62,878 nucleotides of DNA from DATAEG01 sp036258135 (lineage in GTDB: Bacteria > Actinomycetota > Actinomycetes > Mycobacteriales > Jatrophihabitantaceae), in assembly GCA_036258135.1 (NCBI GenBank), contig DATAEG010000166.1, forward strand, positions 1 to 62,878, in the 5' to 3' direction. The position numbers were made by a program, and so were the translations under genes. Within the stretch, counting starts at the first letter, position 1, and every line of letters starts with the position of its first letter. The notes under the pieces are model-generated. The model made no database searches. It was not told the DNA's origin and worked only from the letters and a program-made list of their open reading frames with translations. Below are positions 33,339-41,431 of this stretch, piece by piece.

Positions 33339-34937
33339 GTGCCGCGTAAGAGCGGGTCGACGGCGACCCACTGGTTTCTGTCCACCGCCGAGCGTGGCAA
33401 CCCCGCGTCGGAAATCACCGACTGGACCGAGGACAACGACGTCACGCCGCTGGTGGACGGCGCGTCGTACTTCCCCGCCCTGCACCGTGCCCTGTGCGAA
33501 ACGCGCCGCGGCGACCAGGTCTATCTTGCCGACTTCCGTGGCGACACCGAGGAGCTGCTGAACGGGCCGGGCACATCAGCGGGCGAGGTGCTGGCCGACC
33601 TGGCGGAGCGAGGTGTGCTCGTCTTCGGCCTGATCTGGCGTTCGCAGCCGGGCTGGATGGATCAGAGCGAGGGGAAGAACGCCGAGCTGGCCCGCAACAT
33701 CTCCGAAGCCGGCGGCGAGGTTCTGCTGGACTCCCGAACACGGAGAGCCGGATCGCACCACCAGAAGTTCGTCGTCATCCGCCATCCGGGACGGCCGGAC
33801 CGGGACGTGGCGTTCATGGGTGGCATCGACCTGGGCCGCAGCCGCAACGACGGCGGTCGCCACGATGGGGATCGGCAGGCGATGGACTTCCCGTCCGCCT
33901 ACGGGAGCCATCCGCCCTGGCACGACGTCCAGGCGGCCATCCGCGGGCCGGCGGTGGCCGACATCGAGCACACCTTCCGGGAGCGCTGGTACGGCAGCAC
34001 CGTGCTTGATCTGTCCAGCCCGGTGCGCATGGCCATCGACCGGGCCTACCACGCCGGCAAGCTCGTTGGCCGGGACCTGCCCGAGCCGCTGCCCGCACCG
34101 GAACCGGTCGGCACTCACGCCGTGCAGGTGCTGCGTACCTATCCGGCCCGGCTGCGCCGGTACCCGTTCGCCCCGCTCGGTGAACGCAGCATCGCCCACG
34201 CCTACCGGAAGGTCCTGGCTCGCGCCCGCCGGCTGATCTATATCGAGGACCAGTACCTGTGGGCCCCGTTCGTGGCCGATCTGATCGCCGATGCACTCCG
34301 GAGTCAGCCGGACCTGCACGTCGTCGCGGTCGTGCCCCGGTTCCCGGACAAGGACGGGACGGCGCGTTGGCCCAGCCTGGTCGGACGCGAGCAGGCCGTC
34401 AGGATCTGCCGAACCGCCGGTACGGACCGGTTCGCCATCTACGACCTCGAGAACGACTCAGGCACACCGGTCTACGTCCACGCCAAGGTTGTTGTCGTTG
34501 ACGACGTCTGGGCCATGATCGGATCGGACAACCTGAATCGCAGGTCGTGGACCCACGACAGCGAGCTTTCCTGCGCCGTCCTCGACGAACGCACGGACGA
34601 GCGCGACCCGCCGGACCCGGCCGGTCAGGGCGACAACGCACGGGTGTTTGCCCGAGACCTTCGGCTGCGGCTGCTCCGCGAGCACCTGGACCGGGACGAC
34701 GACATGGCCGATCTCGTCGACCCCGTCGCAGCGTTCGAGGCCCTGCAACGCAGTGCCGACGAGCTCCAGGCCTGGCACGACGGTGGGCGGTCCGGGCCTC
34801 GTCCGCCGGGTCGGCTCCGGCCGCACGTGCCCGAGCGGCTGCCCCGCCGCCATCGGGTGTGGGCGGTACCCGTCTACCGCCACGTCTACGACCCGGACGG
34901 ACGCGCGCTCCGCGACCGGGTCCGGCATCGTCCGTAA
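33339..34937 (+). CDS. Phospholipase D family protein (first copy)
   Basis: 532-residue two-domain PLD-superfamily protein without a signal peptide. The first half-site is GSHHQKFVVIRHPGRP (His141, Lys143) followed by FMGGIDL, the second is VHAKVVVVDDVWAMIGSDN with a complete H-x-K-x4-D. The Asp of the first HKD motif is replaced (HQK-FVVI-R), as in the paralogue. Expected reaction: phosphodiester hydrolysis or transphosphatidylation, e.g. phosphatidylcholine to phosphatidate. C-terminal Arg/Pro-rich segment ends in RHRP. GTG 33339 is six bases after the PAP2 stop. Confidence 0.87.
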   Translation: MPRKSGSTATHWFLSTAERGNPASEITDWTEDNDVTPLVDGASYFPALHRALCETRRGDQVYLADFRGDTEELLNGPGTSAGEVLADLAERGVLVFGLIWRSQPGWMDQSEGKNAELARNISEAGGEVLLDSRTRRAGSHHQKFVVIRHPGRPDRDVAFMGGIDLGRSRNDGGRHDGDRQAMDFPSAYGSHPPWHDVQAAIRGPAVADIEHTFRERWYGSTVLDLSSPVRMAIDRAYHAGKLVGRDLPEPLPAPEPVGTHAVQVLRTYPARLRRYPFAPLGERSIAHAYRKVLARARRLIYIEDQYLWAPFVADLIADALRSQPDLHVVAVVPRFPDKDGTARWPSLVGREQAVRICRTAGTDRFAIYDLENDSGTPVYVHAKVVVVDDVWAMIGSDNLNRRSWTHDSELSCAVLDERTDERDPPDPAGQGDNARVFARDLRLRLLREHLDRDDDMADLVDPVAAFEALQRSADELQAWHDGGRSGPRPPGRLRPHVPERLPRRHRVWAVPVYRHVYDPDGRALRDRVRHRP

Positions 34938-34939
34938 CC

Positions 34940-36541
34940 ATGCGCCTCGACGACTGGTTCCTGACCGCGGAGGAACGCGGCAACTCGGCCACCGGCCTCG
35001 ACCGGCGGCACGCCGACGGGCTGCCCTGGACCGCCGGCAACGAGGTCACGGCACTAATCCACGGCTCGTCCTACTTCCCCGAACTGCGCCGCTGCGTGGA
35101 CCAGATGAAGGACGGCGACCTCTTGATGTTCACCGACTGGCGGGGCGACCCGGACCAGCGCGTCGACCATGACGGGTCCAGCATCTCAGACGTCTTCGCA
35201 GCGGCCGCCGAACGGGGGGTGATCGTCAAGGGCCTGATCTGGCGTTCGCACATGGACCGGCTCTCGTTCAGCGAGCAGGAGAACCGCCACCTGGGCGAGG
35301 ACATCAACGCCGCCGGCGGCGAATGCCTGCGCGACATGCGGGTGCGCCCGGGCGGGTCGCACCACCAAAAGTTCGTCGTGCTGCGCCATCCCGGGCGGCC
35401 CGAGCTGGATACGGCCTTCGTGGGCGGCATCGACCTGTGCCACAGCCGCTTCGACGGACCGGAGCACCACGGGGATCCGCAGAGTCAGCCGATGGCCGTC
35501 GTCTACGGGAATCGCCCGCCGTGGCACGACGCCCAGGTCCGCATCCGGGGTCCGGCGGTCGGGGACGTCGAGGGGGTGTTCCGGGAGCGCTGGGAGGACC
35601 CGGCCAAGCTGACCCGCAACCCCGTCGACGTCGCTGCCGACTTGATCCGCCGCGAGGATCGGATCCCCAGTGAGCTGCCGGCGACGCTGGCCGATCCCGC
35701 GGCTCGCGGCCATCACAACGTCCAGTTGCTGCGCACCTACCCCCAGCGCTGGCCGCGCTACCCGTTCGCACCCTACGGCGAACGCAGCGTCGCGCGTGCC
35801 TACCAGAAGGTCGTCGCCCGTGCGCACAGCTTCGTCTATCTGGAGGACCAATACTTCTGGTCCGCGGAGGTGGTGGGCTGCTTCGCCGAGGCTCTCGCCA
35901 CCAACCCGCGCCTTCGTCTCATCGTCGTGCTACCCCATCATCCTGATCAGGACGGACGCATCTCCATGCCGCCCAACCTCGTCGGCCGCCAGGAAGCCCT
36001 CGACCTGGTCTGCCAGGCCGGTGGTGGCCGGGTCGCGCTGTACGGGATCGAGAACCATGCGGGTACGCCCGTCTACGTCCACGCCAAGGTCGGCGTCGTC
36101 GACGACGTCTGGGCCTCGATCGGCTCGGACAACGTCAACCGGCGCTCGTGGACGCACGACTCCGAGCTGTCCTGCGCCGTGCTCGACGACCGACCCGACG
36201 ACCGCGAACCCCGCGTGCTGGACCGGTTCGGCACCGGCGCACGCCGTTTCGCGCGCGACCTGCGCCTGAGGCTGGCTGCCGAGCACCTCGACCTCGACCC
36301 AGGGCAGGTTGACTCGGTGGTCGATCCCGGCGCGATGTTCGACGCGTTCGCCGAGAGCGCCCGGGCTCTCCAGGCCTGGCATGACGGCGGACGGTCCGGA
36401 CCCCGTCCGCCGGGCCGACTGCGTCCCTACTCCCTCCCACGGCTGTCCAGGCGCACGTTGCTGTGGGCAACTCCGCTATACCGCGGCTTCTATGATCCGG
36501 ACGGCCGGCCAGCCGGGCTCAAGCGCCGGAACCGCTACTGA
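34940..36541 (+). CDS. Phospholipase D family protein (second copy)
   Basis: 533-residue paralogue of the preceding gene, starting three bases after its stop (ATG 34940) and colinear with it throughout (WFLTAEERGNSA, HHQKFVVLRHPGRP, VHAKVGVVDDVWASIGSDN, LQAWHDGGRSGPRPPGRLRP). Same missing Asp in motif 1. The pair is a tandem duplication; the shared block LQAWHDGGRSGPRPPGRLRP is identical in both. Its 3' end overlaps the converging FAD oxidoreductase gene by seven bases. A longer upstream frame is a shadow of the first copy. Confidence 0.87.
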   Translation: MRLDDWFLTAEERGNSATGLDRRHADGLPWTAGNEVTALIHGSSYFPELRRCVDQMKDGDLLMFTDWRGDPDQRVDHDGSSISDVFAAAAERGVIVKGLIWRSHMDRLSFSEQENRHLGEDINAAGGECLRDMRVRPGGSHHQKFVVLRHPGRPELDTAFVGGIDLCHSRFDGPEHHGDPQSQPMAVVYGNRPPWHDAQVRIRGPAVGDVEGVFRERWEDPAKLTRNPVDVAADLIRREDRIPSELPATLADPAARGHHNVQLLRTYPQRWPRYPFAPYGERSVARAYQKVVARAHSFVYLEDQYFWSAEVVGCFAEALATNPRLRLIVVLPHHPDQDGRISMPPNLVGRQEALDLVCQAGGGRVALYGIENHAGTPVYVHAKVGVVDDVWASIGSDNVNRRSWTHDSELSCAVLDDRPDDREPRVLDRFGTGARRFARDLRLRLAAEHLDLDPGQVDSVVDPGAMFDAFAESARALQAWHDGGRSGPRPPGRLRPYSLPRLSRRTLLWATPLYRGFYDPDGRPAGLKRRNRY

Positions 36542-37668
36542 GAGGTGCCGAACCAGCGCGCCACCCGGCTCCTGCCGAACTCCACCTTGTGCCGCAGATA
36601 CGCCGCTGAGGGTCCTTCCAGTCCACCCGTGGGGGGCGTACCCGGCAGGAACGTCACATCGACGAGCGCGACCTGATCCGCGCCAACCTGGAGGTAGCAC
36701 ACCCCGCGTCCGTCGTACTCGCTGGTGCCGCTGTCGCCGCGCAGAGTGGCCCCGATCCGCTCGGCGACGACCGCCGCCTGGCCCTCGGCGAAGTAACCGG
36801 CCTTGGGCGTGCCCACACTGGTCACATCACCGATCGCGTATACGCCGGGGAAGCGGGTTTCCAGCGTGCGGGGGTCCACCGGGATCCAGCCGTCGACGGT
36901 CAGGCCGGACTCGACCGCCACCGCCGGTGCCCGGTGCACGGGCACCGCCAGCAGCAGGTCGAACGGCAGCTCCCGGCCGTCGCCGAGAACCGCCACCCGG
37001 CGCTGGGGATCCACGCCTCGGACCAGGCTCTCGGGTCGCCACTCGATACCCCGCGCCGCGAACTGGTCGAGCAGCAACGCCGACGCCGCCGGCGACGGCG
37101 GAATGGGGGCACCCAGCGGCATGACCAGCGAGATCGTCGAGGACTCCCGCACGCCCCGGGCGCGCAGCAGGTCGTCCAGCAGAAGGGCCGCTTCGCTCGG
37201 TGCCGGCGGGCATTTGAACGGAGTCGACGTAACCGCCACGACGACACGGCCGCCCGGGAAGTCGGCCAGCACGCTCCGCAGCGCGAACGCCCCTTCGGGT
37301 GTATAGAACTCGTGGCCGGCTTCGACAAGGCCGGGCGTGGCGTCCGGGAACAGATCTGCGCCCACCGCCACCACCAGGATGTCGGAGGTGAACTCGCCGG
37401 CGTCCGTCTCGACACGGCGCGCCATGGGTTCGATGGCCCGGATGTCGGCCTGGACGAAGCGCACGCCCGGCTTGACAAGGTCGCGGTAGTGGTGGTGCAC
37501 GGCCGCCGCCGTCGCCCGGCCGAACATGACGTCCAGTTTTTGGTAGCCGAAGACGAACGCCTCGGCGCGGTCGATGAGCACCAGGTCCAGCGAATCTCCG
37601 AACTCGTCGGACAACCGGGCGGCGAGCTCCAGTCCGCCGAATCCGGCGCCCAGCACCACCACCTGCAC
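36535..37668 (-). CDS. FAD-dependent pyridine nucleotide/quinone oxidoreductase (SQR/NDH-2-like)
   Basis: 377-residue flavoprotein with two Rossmann motifs. FAD binding is MQVVVLGAGFGGLELAARL at the N-terminus and VYAIGDVTS near 275. The segment TSTPFKCPPAPSEAALLLDD (about 150-169) is typical of sulfide:quinone reductase and flavocytochrome-c-sulfide-dehydrogenase relatives, with a Cys that may be redox-active. NADH or sulfide as donor cannot be decided from sequence. It lies convergent to the PLD gene, overlapping by seven bases, and divergent to the DHA2 gene with a dyad between. Confidence 0.82.
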   Translation of the reverse strand: MQVVVLGAGFGGLELAARLSDEFGDSLDLVLIDRAEAFVFGYQKLDVMFGRATAAAVHHHYRDLVKPGVRFVQADIRAIEPMARRVETDAGEFTSDILVVAVGADLFPDATPGLVEAGHEFYTPEGAFALRSVLADFPGGRVVVAVTSTPFKCPPAPSEAALLLDDLLRARGVRESSTISLVMPLGAPIPPSPAASALLLDQFAARGIEWRPESLVRGVDPQRRVAVLGDGRELPFDLLLAVPVHRAPAVAVESGLTVDGWIPVDPRTLETRFPGVYAIGDVTSVGTPKAGYFAEGQAAVVAERIGATLRGDSGTSEYDGRGVCYLQVGADQVALVDVTFLPGTPPTGGLEGPSAAYLRHKVEFGRSRVARWFGTSQ

Positions 37669-37704
37669 GGCGGCAGGTTATCGCGCAGCAGACTAGGCCG
37701 ACGT

Positions 37705-37726
37705 CCGACCGTGTCGATACGGTCGG
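37705..37726. promoter_or_regulatory. 22-base dyad in divergent promoter of oxidoreductase and DHA2 gene
   Basis: CCGACCGT-gtcgat-ACGGTCGG: perfect 8-bp arms, 6-base centre, 30 bases before the DHA2 start and 37 before the oxidoreductase start. The size and position fit a dimeric repressor operator (TetR/MarR style), alternatively a hairpin. The regulator is not identifiable next door. Confidence 0.5.
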
Positions 37727-37755
37727 CATGAACGCCGGCCCAAGAGGAGTGTGCT

Positions 37756-39336
37756 GTGAGCGATCCGAAGGCAAGCGATCTCGCCGTCGACCAGAAGCCT
37801 GAAGCAGCGAGGCCCCGCGGCAACAAGTGGACGACGTTGGTGACCGTCTGCCTCGGCACGTTCATGCTGCTGCTGGACATCACGATCGTGAACGTGGCGC
37901 TGCCCGACATCCAGGATGCGTTGAACTCCAGCTTCTCGGACCTGCAGTGGGTCGTCGACGCGTACGCCTTGACGCTGGCGGCCTTTCTGCTGACCGCCGG
38001 CAGCCTGGCCGACATGTACGGCCGCCGGCTCTTGTACATCATCGGCCTAACGATCTTCACGCTCGCGTCGCTGCTGTGCGGCGCCGCGGAGAGCACGCTC
38101 ATGCTCCAGGTGTCTCGCGCGGTGCAGGGCGTGGGCGGCGCGATTATGTTCTCGGTGTCGCTGGCGCTGCTGGCCAACTCGTTCCGCGGCAAGGACCGCG
38201 GCGTCGCGTTCGGCGTGTGGGGTGCGGTCACCGGCGTCGCGGTGGCGATCGGCCCGTTGCTGGGCGGCATTCTGACCTCAGGCCTGTCGTGGCGGTGGAT
38301 CTTCTTCGTGAACCTCCCGATCGGAATCGCCGCGATCGCACTGTGCATGACCAAAGTCGAGGAGTCGCGGCAAAGCCACGCCCGGCGCCCGGACTGGCCT
38401 GGATTCGTGACCTTCACCGTGGCCCTGGTCAGCCTGATCTACGGACTGATCGAATCCAGCCAACGCTCCTTCTCCGACGGTCTGGTCATCGGCTGCCTCG
38501 TGGCCGCCGCGGTACTGCTGACGGCCTTCGTCCTGGTCGAGATGCACGGCACGCATCCGATGTTCGACCTCTCACTGTTCCGGTTGCCGACGTTCACCGG
38601 CGGCGCGGTGGCCGCGTTCGGGCTGAGTGGCTCGATCTTCGCGATGTTCCTGTACCTGGTGCTCTACCTCCAGGACATCCTCGGGCTGACGCCCCTCGGG
38701 ACCGGTACCCGTCTGCTCGTGGTCTCCGGCGCGATCCTGGTTACGTCGGCGATCGCGGGTCGGCTGACGTCGCACGTCCAGATCCGATTTCTCATCGGCC
38801 CCGGCCTGGCCCTGGTCGGCCTCGGCCTGCTGCTCATGCGCGGGTTGGCCGCCGGTTCCACATGGACGCACCTGCTCCCCGGCTTAATCGTGGGCGGCGT
38901 CGGCGTGGGTATGGTCAATCCCCCGCTGGCGTCGACGGCCGTCGGTGTCGTGGCACCAGAGCGGGCGGGCATGGCCTCGGGCATCAACTCGACGTTCCGG
39001 CAGGTCGGCATCGCGACTGGCATTGCGCTACTCGGCACGTTGTTCGCGAACAAAGTGACCAGCGAGGTAATCGACCGCGTCTCCACAGTGCCGCAGTTGC
39101 ACGGCCAGGGCCCGAGAATCGCGGATGCCCTCAAATCCGGTGAAGCCGCGAAGGTGTTCGCCAGCACCCCGGCGCAGGTGCGCGGCCAGCTGCGGCAGGT
39201 CACGGCGGGCGCCTTCACCACCGGACTGAACCTGATCCTGCTCGTGGCCGCGCTCATCGCGCTCGGGTCCGCCGTCGTCGCCTTCTCGACGATCCGGCAG
39301 AAGGACTTCGTCCAGCAAGGCGAGTCGCCCGCCTAA
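37756..39336 (+). CDS. MFS drug:H+ antiporter, DHA2 family (14 TMS)
   Basis: 526-residue inner-membrane exporter. The DHA2 motif C-type first helix LGTFMLLLDITIVNVALPDI and the loop motif LADMYGRRLLY (MFS motif A) are present; about 14 hydrophobic segments follow. Family members expel lipophilic drugs or antibiotics with H+. Start GTG 37756 has AGAGGAG upstream. The C-terminal tail is short and acidic/basic. A palindromic operator candidate lies in the upstream gap. A ribbon-helix-helix protein follows at 39401. Confidence 0.93.
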   Translation: MSDPKASDLAVDQKPEAARPRGNKWTTLVTVCLGTFMLLLDITIVNVALPDIQDALNSSFSDLQWVVDAYALTLAAFLLTAGSLADMYGRRLLYIIGLTIFTLASLLCGAAESTLMLQVSRAVQGVGGAIMFSVSLALLANSFRGKDRGVAFGVWGAVTGVAVAIGPLLGGILTSGLSWRWIFFVNLPIGIAAIALCMTKVEESRQSHARRPDWPGFVTFTVALVSLIYGLIESSQRSFSDGLVIGCLVAAAVLLTAFVLVEMHGTHPMFDLSLFRLPTFTGGAVAAFGLSGSIFAMFLYLVLYLQDILGLTPLGTGTRLLVVSGAILVTSAIAGRLTSHVQIRFLIGPGLALVGLGLLLMRGLAAGSTWTHLLPGLIVGGVGVGMVNPPLASTAVGVVAPERAGMASGINSTFRQVGIATGIALLGTLFANKVTSEVIDRVSTVPQLHGQGPRIADALKSGEAAKVFASTPAQVRGQLRQVTAGAFTTGLNLILLVAALIALGSAVVAFSTIRQKDFVQQGESPA

Positions 39337-39388
39337 CGCCGGGCCGCTGGACGGACGGGCCGCGGTGGCCGGGTTCGGCGATGTGTCA

Positions 39389-39398
39389 TACGATCGTA
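39389..39398 (+). promoter_or_regulatory. Palindrome TACGATCGTA two bases before a GTG start
   Basis: Perfect 10-base palindrome ending two bases before the GTG at 39401. TACGAT (39389-39394) is also a good actinobacterial -10 hexamer placed six to seven bases before the GTG, which would make a leaderless mRNA. It may therefore be promoter and autoregulatory operator in one. Confidence 0.5.
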
Positions 39399-39400
39399 GT

Positions 39401-39643
39401 GTGGCGAAGTCAGGTACCAAGAGTCAGAAGAAGCCGACCAAGGACCGCGTCCTGTCGATCCGCATCAGTGCCGACGAGGCCCGCGAGTTGGACGAACTGG
39501 CGGACAAGACGGGTATGCCGGTGTCCACGCTGGTCCGCGAGTGGATCGCTGCCGGCCTAGCTCAGCGCCGGAGCGACTCGGTGACCGACCTGTTCGACTT
39601 CATCGCCCAAGACCTGCAACGCCTGCGCGCCTTGATTCGGTAA
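39401..39643 (+). CDS. Ribbon-helix-helix (CopG/Arc-like) small DNA-binding protein
   Basis: 80-residue protein. After a basic N-terminus (KSGTKSQKKPTKDR) the beta strand VLSIRIS and helices ADEARELDELADKTG and PVSTLVREWIAAGLAQRR follow the ribbon-helix-helix pattern; C-terminal 25 residues add a helix (LFDFIAQDLQRLRALI). The GTG 39401 was chosen because it removes a weak N-terminal extension from 39365 and fits the promoter-like palindrome just before it. It may be an antitoxin-like or plasmid-type repressor; no toxin gene is adjacent, so autonomous regulation is more likely. Confidence 0.75.
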   Translation: MAKSGTKSQKKPTKDRVLSIRISADEARELDELADKTGMPVSTLVREWIAAGLAQRRSDSVTDLFDFIAQDLQRLRALIR

Positions 39644-39677
39644 GCGACAGAACACCCCGTCGGTAGGATCCTGCGCC

Positions 39678-39761
39678 ATGGGCGTGTTGAGGATCGTCTT
39701 CGCCGATGACAGCTATCTCGTCCGGGAGGGCGTCGGCGCCCTGCTCGCCGCGGTCGAGTAG
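39678..39761 (+). pseudogene. Truncated NarL/LuxR-type response-regulator receiver relic
   Basis: 27-codon open frame beginning ATG 39678 and stopping at a TAG. The peptide VFADDSYLVREGVGALLAAV is the unmistakable N-terminus of a NarL-family receiver domain, with the acidic pocket (DD) and surrounding helix intact. The remaining receiver and helix-turn-helix domains are absent; the downstream 140 bases show no related coding. A gene remnant, or a very short leader ORF derived from one. Confidence 0.65.
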
Positions 39762-39899
39762 ATCAGCTCCTCAGTCGGGTCGTCTCTGAAGCGTGACCAT
39801 GCGCGACCGGCGGACAGGTGATCTGACCGACCTGCTGGGGAGGGCCGGCCGCACGATGACGTGCGGTTCCTCCTTCGTGATCCACCGGTTCGCCGCACC

Positions 39900-39916
39900 G
39901 ACCTCCTTCGGAGGTC
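39900..39916 (-). terminator. Hairpin directly after the rhomboid-like gene
   Basis: GACCTCC-ttc-GGAGGTC: 7-bp perfect stem with a 3-base loop, abutting the TAA of the minus-strand gene at 39917. No U-run. Likely a terminator for that unit and a boundary toward the response-regulator relic. Confidence 0.65.
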
Positions 39917-40609
39917 TTACGCCATAGGTGATCTCCGGTCGGGGCGGGGACGCAGAACGACGCCAAGCAGAAGTCCCACCCCGGCGGCGGTGAGGTGGCC
40001 GACGGTGGTGAAGTCGGGCAGCGTCCCGAACCACGTCGCGGCGGCGAGCGGCCAGGAGAGTACGGCCGCGAGCCATAACCAGCGCCGGGCACCGGTGATG
40101 ACGACGGTGCAGGCCGCGAGCATGGCCTCGGCACCGTAACTGATGCCGTAATCCAGCGTCGTCCGCACCGACTCGGGATAGCGGCCGGTCGCGACGGCGT
40201 GCCGGATGACCAGCCACGTGAACAGCGTGGCCACCACATGGCCGGTGAGAAAGATCGCGTACGCGCGCAGGGCACCGGCGTGCTTCTCCCACCACCAGAG
40301 CGCGCCGGCCACGCCGAAGCCGAGCGTGATCACGGTGCCAACGAAGAGCTGGGTGTCGACGCGAGTCAGCGTGCCGTCGAAGAACAGCAGGCTGCCGGCC
40401 AGCGCTCGTATCGGGTGATCGCGAAGGTTGACGTCGTTGGTGCTGACGGTCTCGAGGACGCGGTGCCGGCGGGCGCCGGAGACCTGGTGCAGCCACACGT
40501 GGCTGGCCAGCAAGACCAGCAGGTATGTCGCCGTGACTGGGCCAGCGCGGACGTAGCCGACCACTGGACCGGCCCGTCCCCGCCACGTCGCGCCGCCGAC
40601 GATTGGCAC
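39917..40609 (-). CDS. Rhomboid-like actinobacterial membrane protein
   Basis: 230-residue protein with six hydrophobic segments. It matches the actinobacterial rhomboid-like family in order of marks: LVLLASHVW near the N-terminus, STNDVNLRDHPIRALAGSLLFFDG, a long WWWEKHAGALRA loop, HVVATLFTW, then TLDYGISYGAEAML and FTTVGHLTAAGVGLLLG. The Ser in GISYGA and the His in VGHLTA are positioned as a possible intramembrane Ser-His pair. GTG 40609 follows 13 bases after the TfoX-like stop; the longer frame overlaps that gene. No substrate known. Confidence 0.75.
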   Translation of the reverse strand: MPIVGGATWRGRAGPVVGYVRAGPVTATYLLVLLASHVWLHQVSGARRHRVLETVSTNDVNLRDHPIRALAGSLLFFDGTLTRVDTQLFVGTVITLGFGVAGALWWWEKHAGALRAYAIFLTGHVVATLFTWLVIRHAVATGRYPESVRTTLDYGISYGAEAMLAACTVVITGARRWLWLAAVLSWPLAAATWFGTLPDFTTVGHLTAAGVGLLLGVVLRPRPDRRSPMA

Positions 40610-40622
40610 CGCTCGGAAGCGA

Positions 40623-40931
40623 CTAGCCCACAGCCCGCCGAGCCTCCTGCACGAGCTCGAACCAGTCGTCCGCCGGCAGCGATAGAACGACCCAGTCACG
40701 CATCGGCCGGTCGCGACCAGACGGATCGAAGGGCTGGCCGCGGCCACCTCCGATGAGCTCGGCTGCCCGGTCCCTTCCGACCTTGACCACCAGCGCGTTC
40801 TGGCTGAAGCCGGCGAACAGCTTGCCGCCCGCCTTGAGCGACGGCATGCCCATCATCTGGGTCTGATTGACGTCGGGGTCTGTGTCGAGCAGTTCCTCGA
40901 CGACCCGTCGGTACTCTTTGTCGCCCGTCAT
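40623..40931 (-). CDS. TfoX/Sxy N-terminal domain protein
   Basis: 102-residue cytosolic protein of the TfoX/Sxy N-terminal fold: helix DKEYRRVVEELL, the glycine-rich sheet MMGMPSLKAGGKLFAGFSQNALVVKV and a C-terminal VVLSLPADDWFELVQEARRAVG. In some bacteria TfoX is a competence co-activator, but stand-alone small members in actinobacteria have no known role. ATG 40931 has GGGAGG upstream; a GTG at 40934 is adjacent. Coupled to the rhomboid-like gene at 13 bases. Confidence 0.8.
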   Translation of the reverse strand: MTGDKEYRRVVEELLDTDPDVNQTQMMGMPSLKAGGKLFAGFSQNALVVKVGRDRAAELIGGGRGQPFDPSGRDRPMRDWVVLSLPADDWFELVQEARRAVG

Positions 40932-40955
40932 CACGTTGCCTCCCGTGCTGCGTTG

Positions 40956-41230
40956 TCAGCCGAAGCCGTTGAGTCGGTCCACGACGCGGAAGACGTCGCC
41001 CTGGTCATAGAAGTTGACGGCCACATAGTTGGGCAACCGGCCGCGCTCACTCTGGCAGCGTTGGACGTACGGCTACATCATGTCGTAGGCGTCGATACGA
41101 CGGGCGTCGGTCGCCAGCGAGCGGATGTCTTTCAGCCAGTAGTTCACGAGGAAGAGCGGATTGCCGGCGGAGCCTAGGCTGAGCCCGCAGCCGAGCGAAG
41201 CGACCGTCGGATTCGAGCGCCCAGCGCGGT
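40956..41230 (-). pseudogene. C-terminal relic of a PI-PLC-X-like phosphodiesterase, amber-interrupted
   Basis: On the minus strand the frame reads ...GCGLSLGSAGNPLFLVNYWL... DARRIDAYDMM, stop (TAG at 41073-41075), then PYVQRCQSERGRLP...NYVAVNFYDQGDVFRVVDRLNGFG and a TGA at 40956-40958. Both halves are in one frame, and the sequence matches the C-terminal end of PLC-like phosphodiesterases, where an aromatic residue sits at the TAG. The first about 250 residues with the catalytic HKH region are missing. A gene fragment plus an in-frame stop: a pseudogene. Confidence 0.65.
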
Positions 41231-41431
41231 CAGAAGCGCCGACCAATGCAACCGCGTCACGGCACGACCTTGGCACACGGTGGCGAATAGCGGTGCAGTG
41301 TCTTGCGATACCAGTCGCAGCCGCCGGCGACCGGCGGGCTGCTGAACCCGAACGTTGCCGCCTCGATGCAATCAGGTTGCAATGTGCGCGAGGAGAGTAC
41401 GGGCGCGAGATACCGTCGAGCGGAGGCCGTG

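Noticed and set aside
36535..36541. Frameshift at the PLD/oxidoreductase junction
   Set aside because: Both genes have complete C-termini and converge with a 7-base overlap; no error needed.
39401..39643. Antitoxin of a toxin-antitoxin pair
   Set aside because: No toxin-like gene adjoins; the next sequence is a response-regulator relic.
40623..40931. Competence regulator TfoX as evidence for natural transformation
   Set aside because: Small stand-alone TfoX N-domain proteins are common outside competence systems and no competence gene is present.
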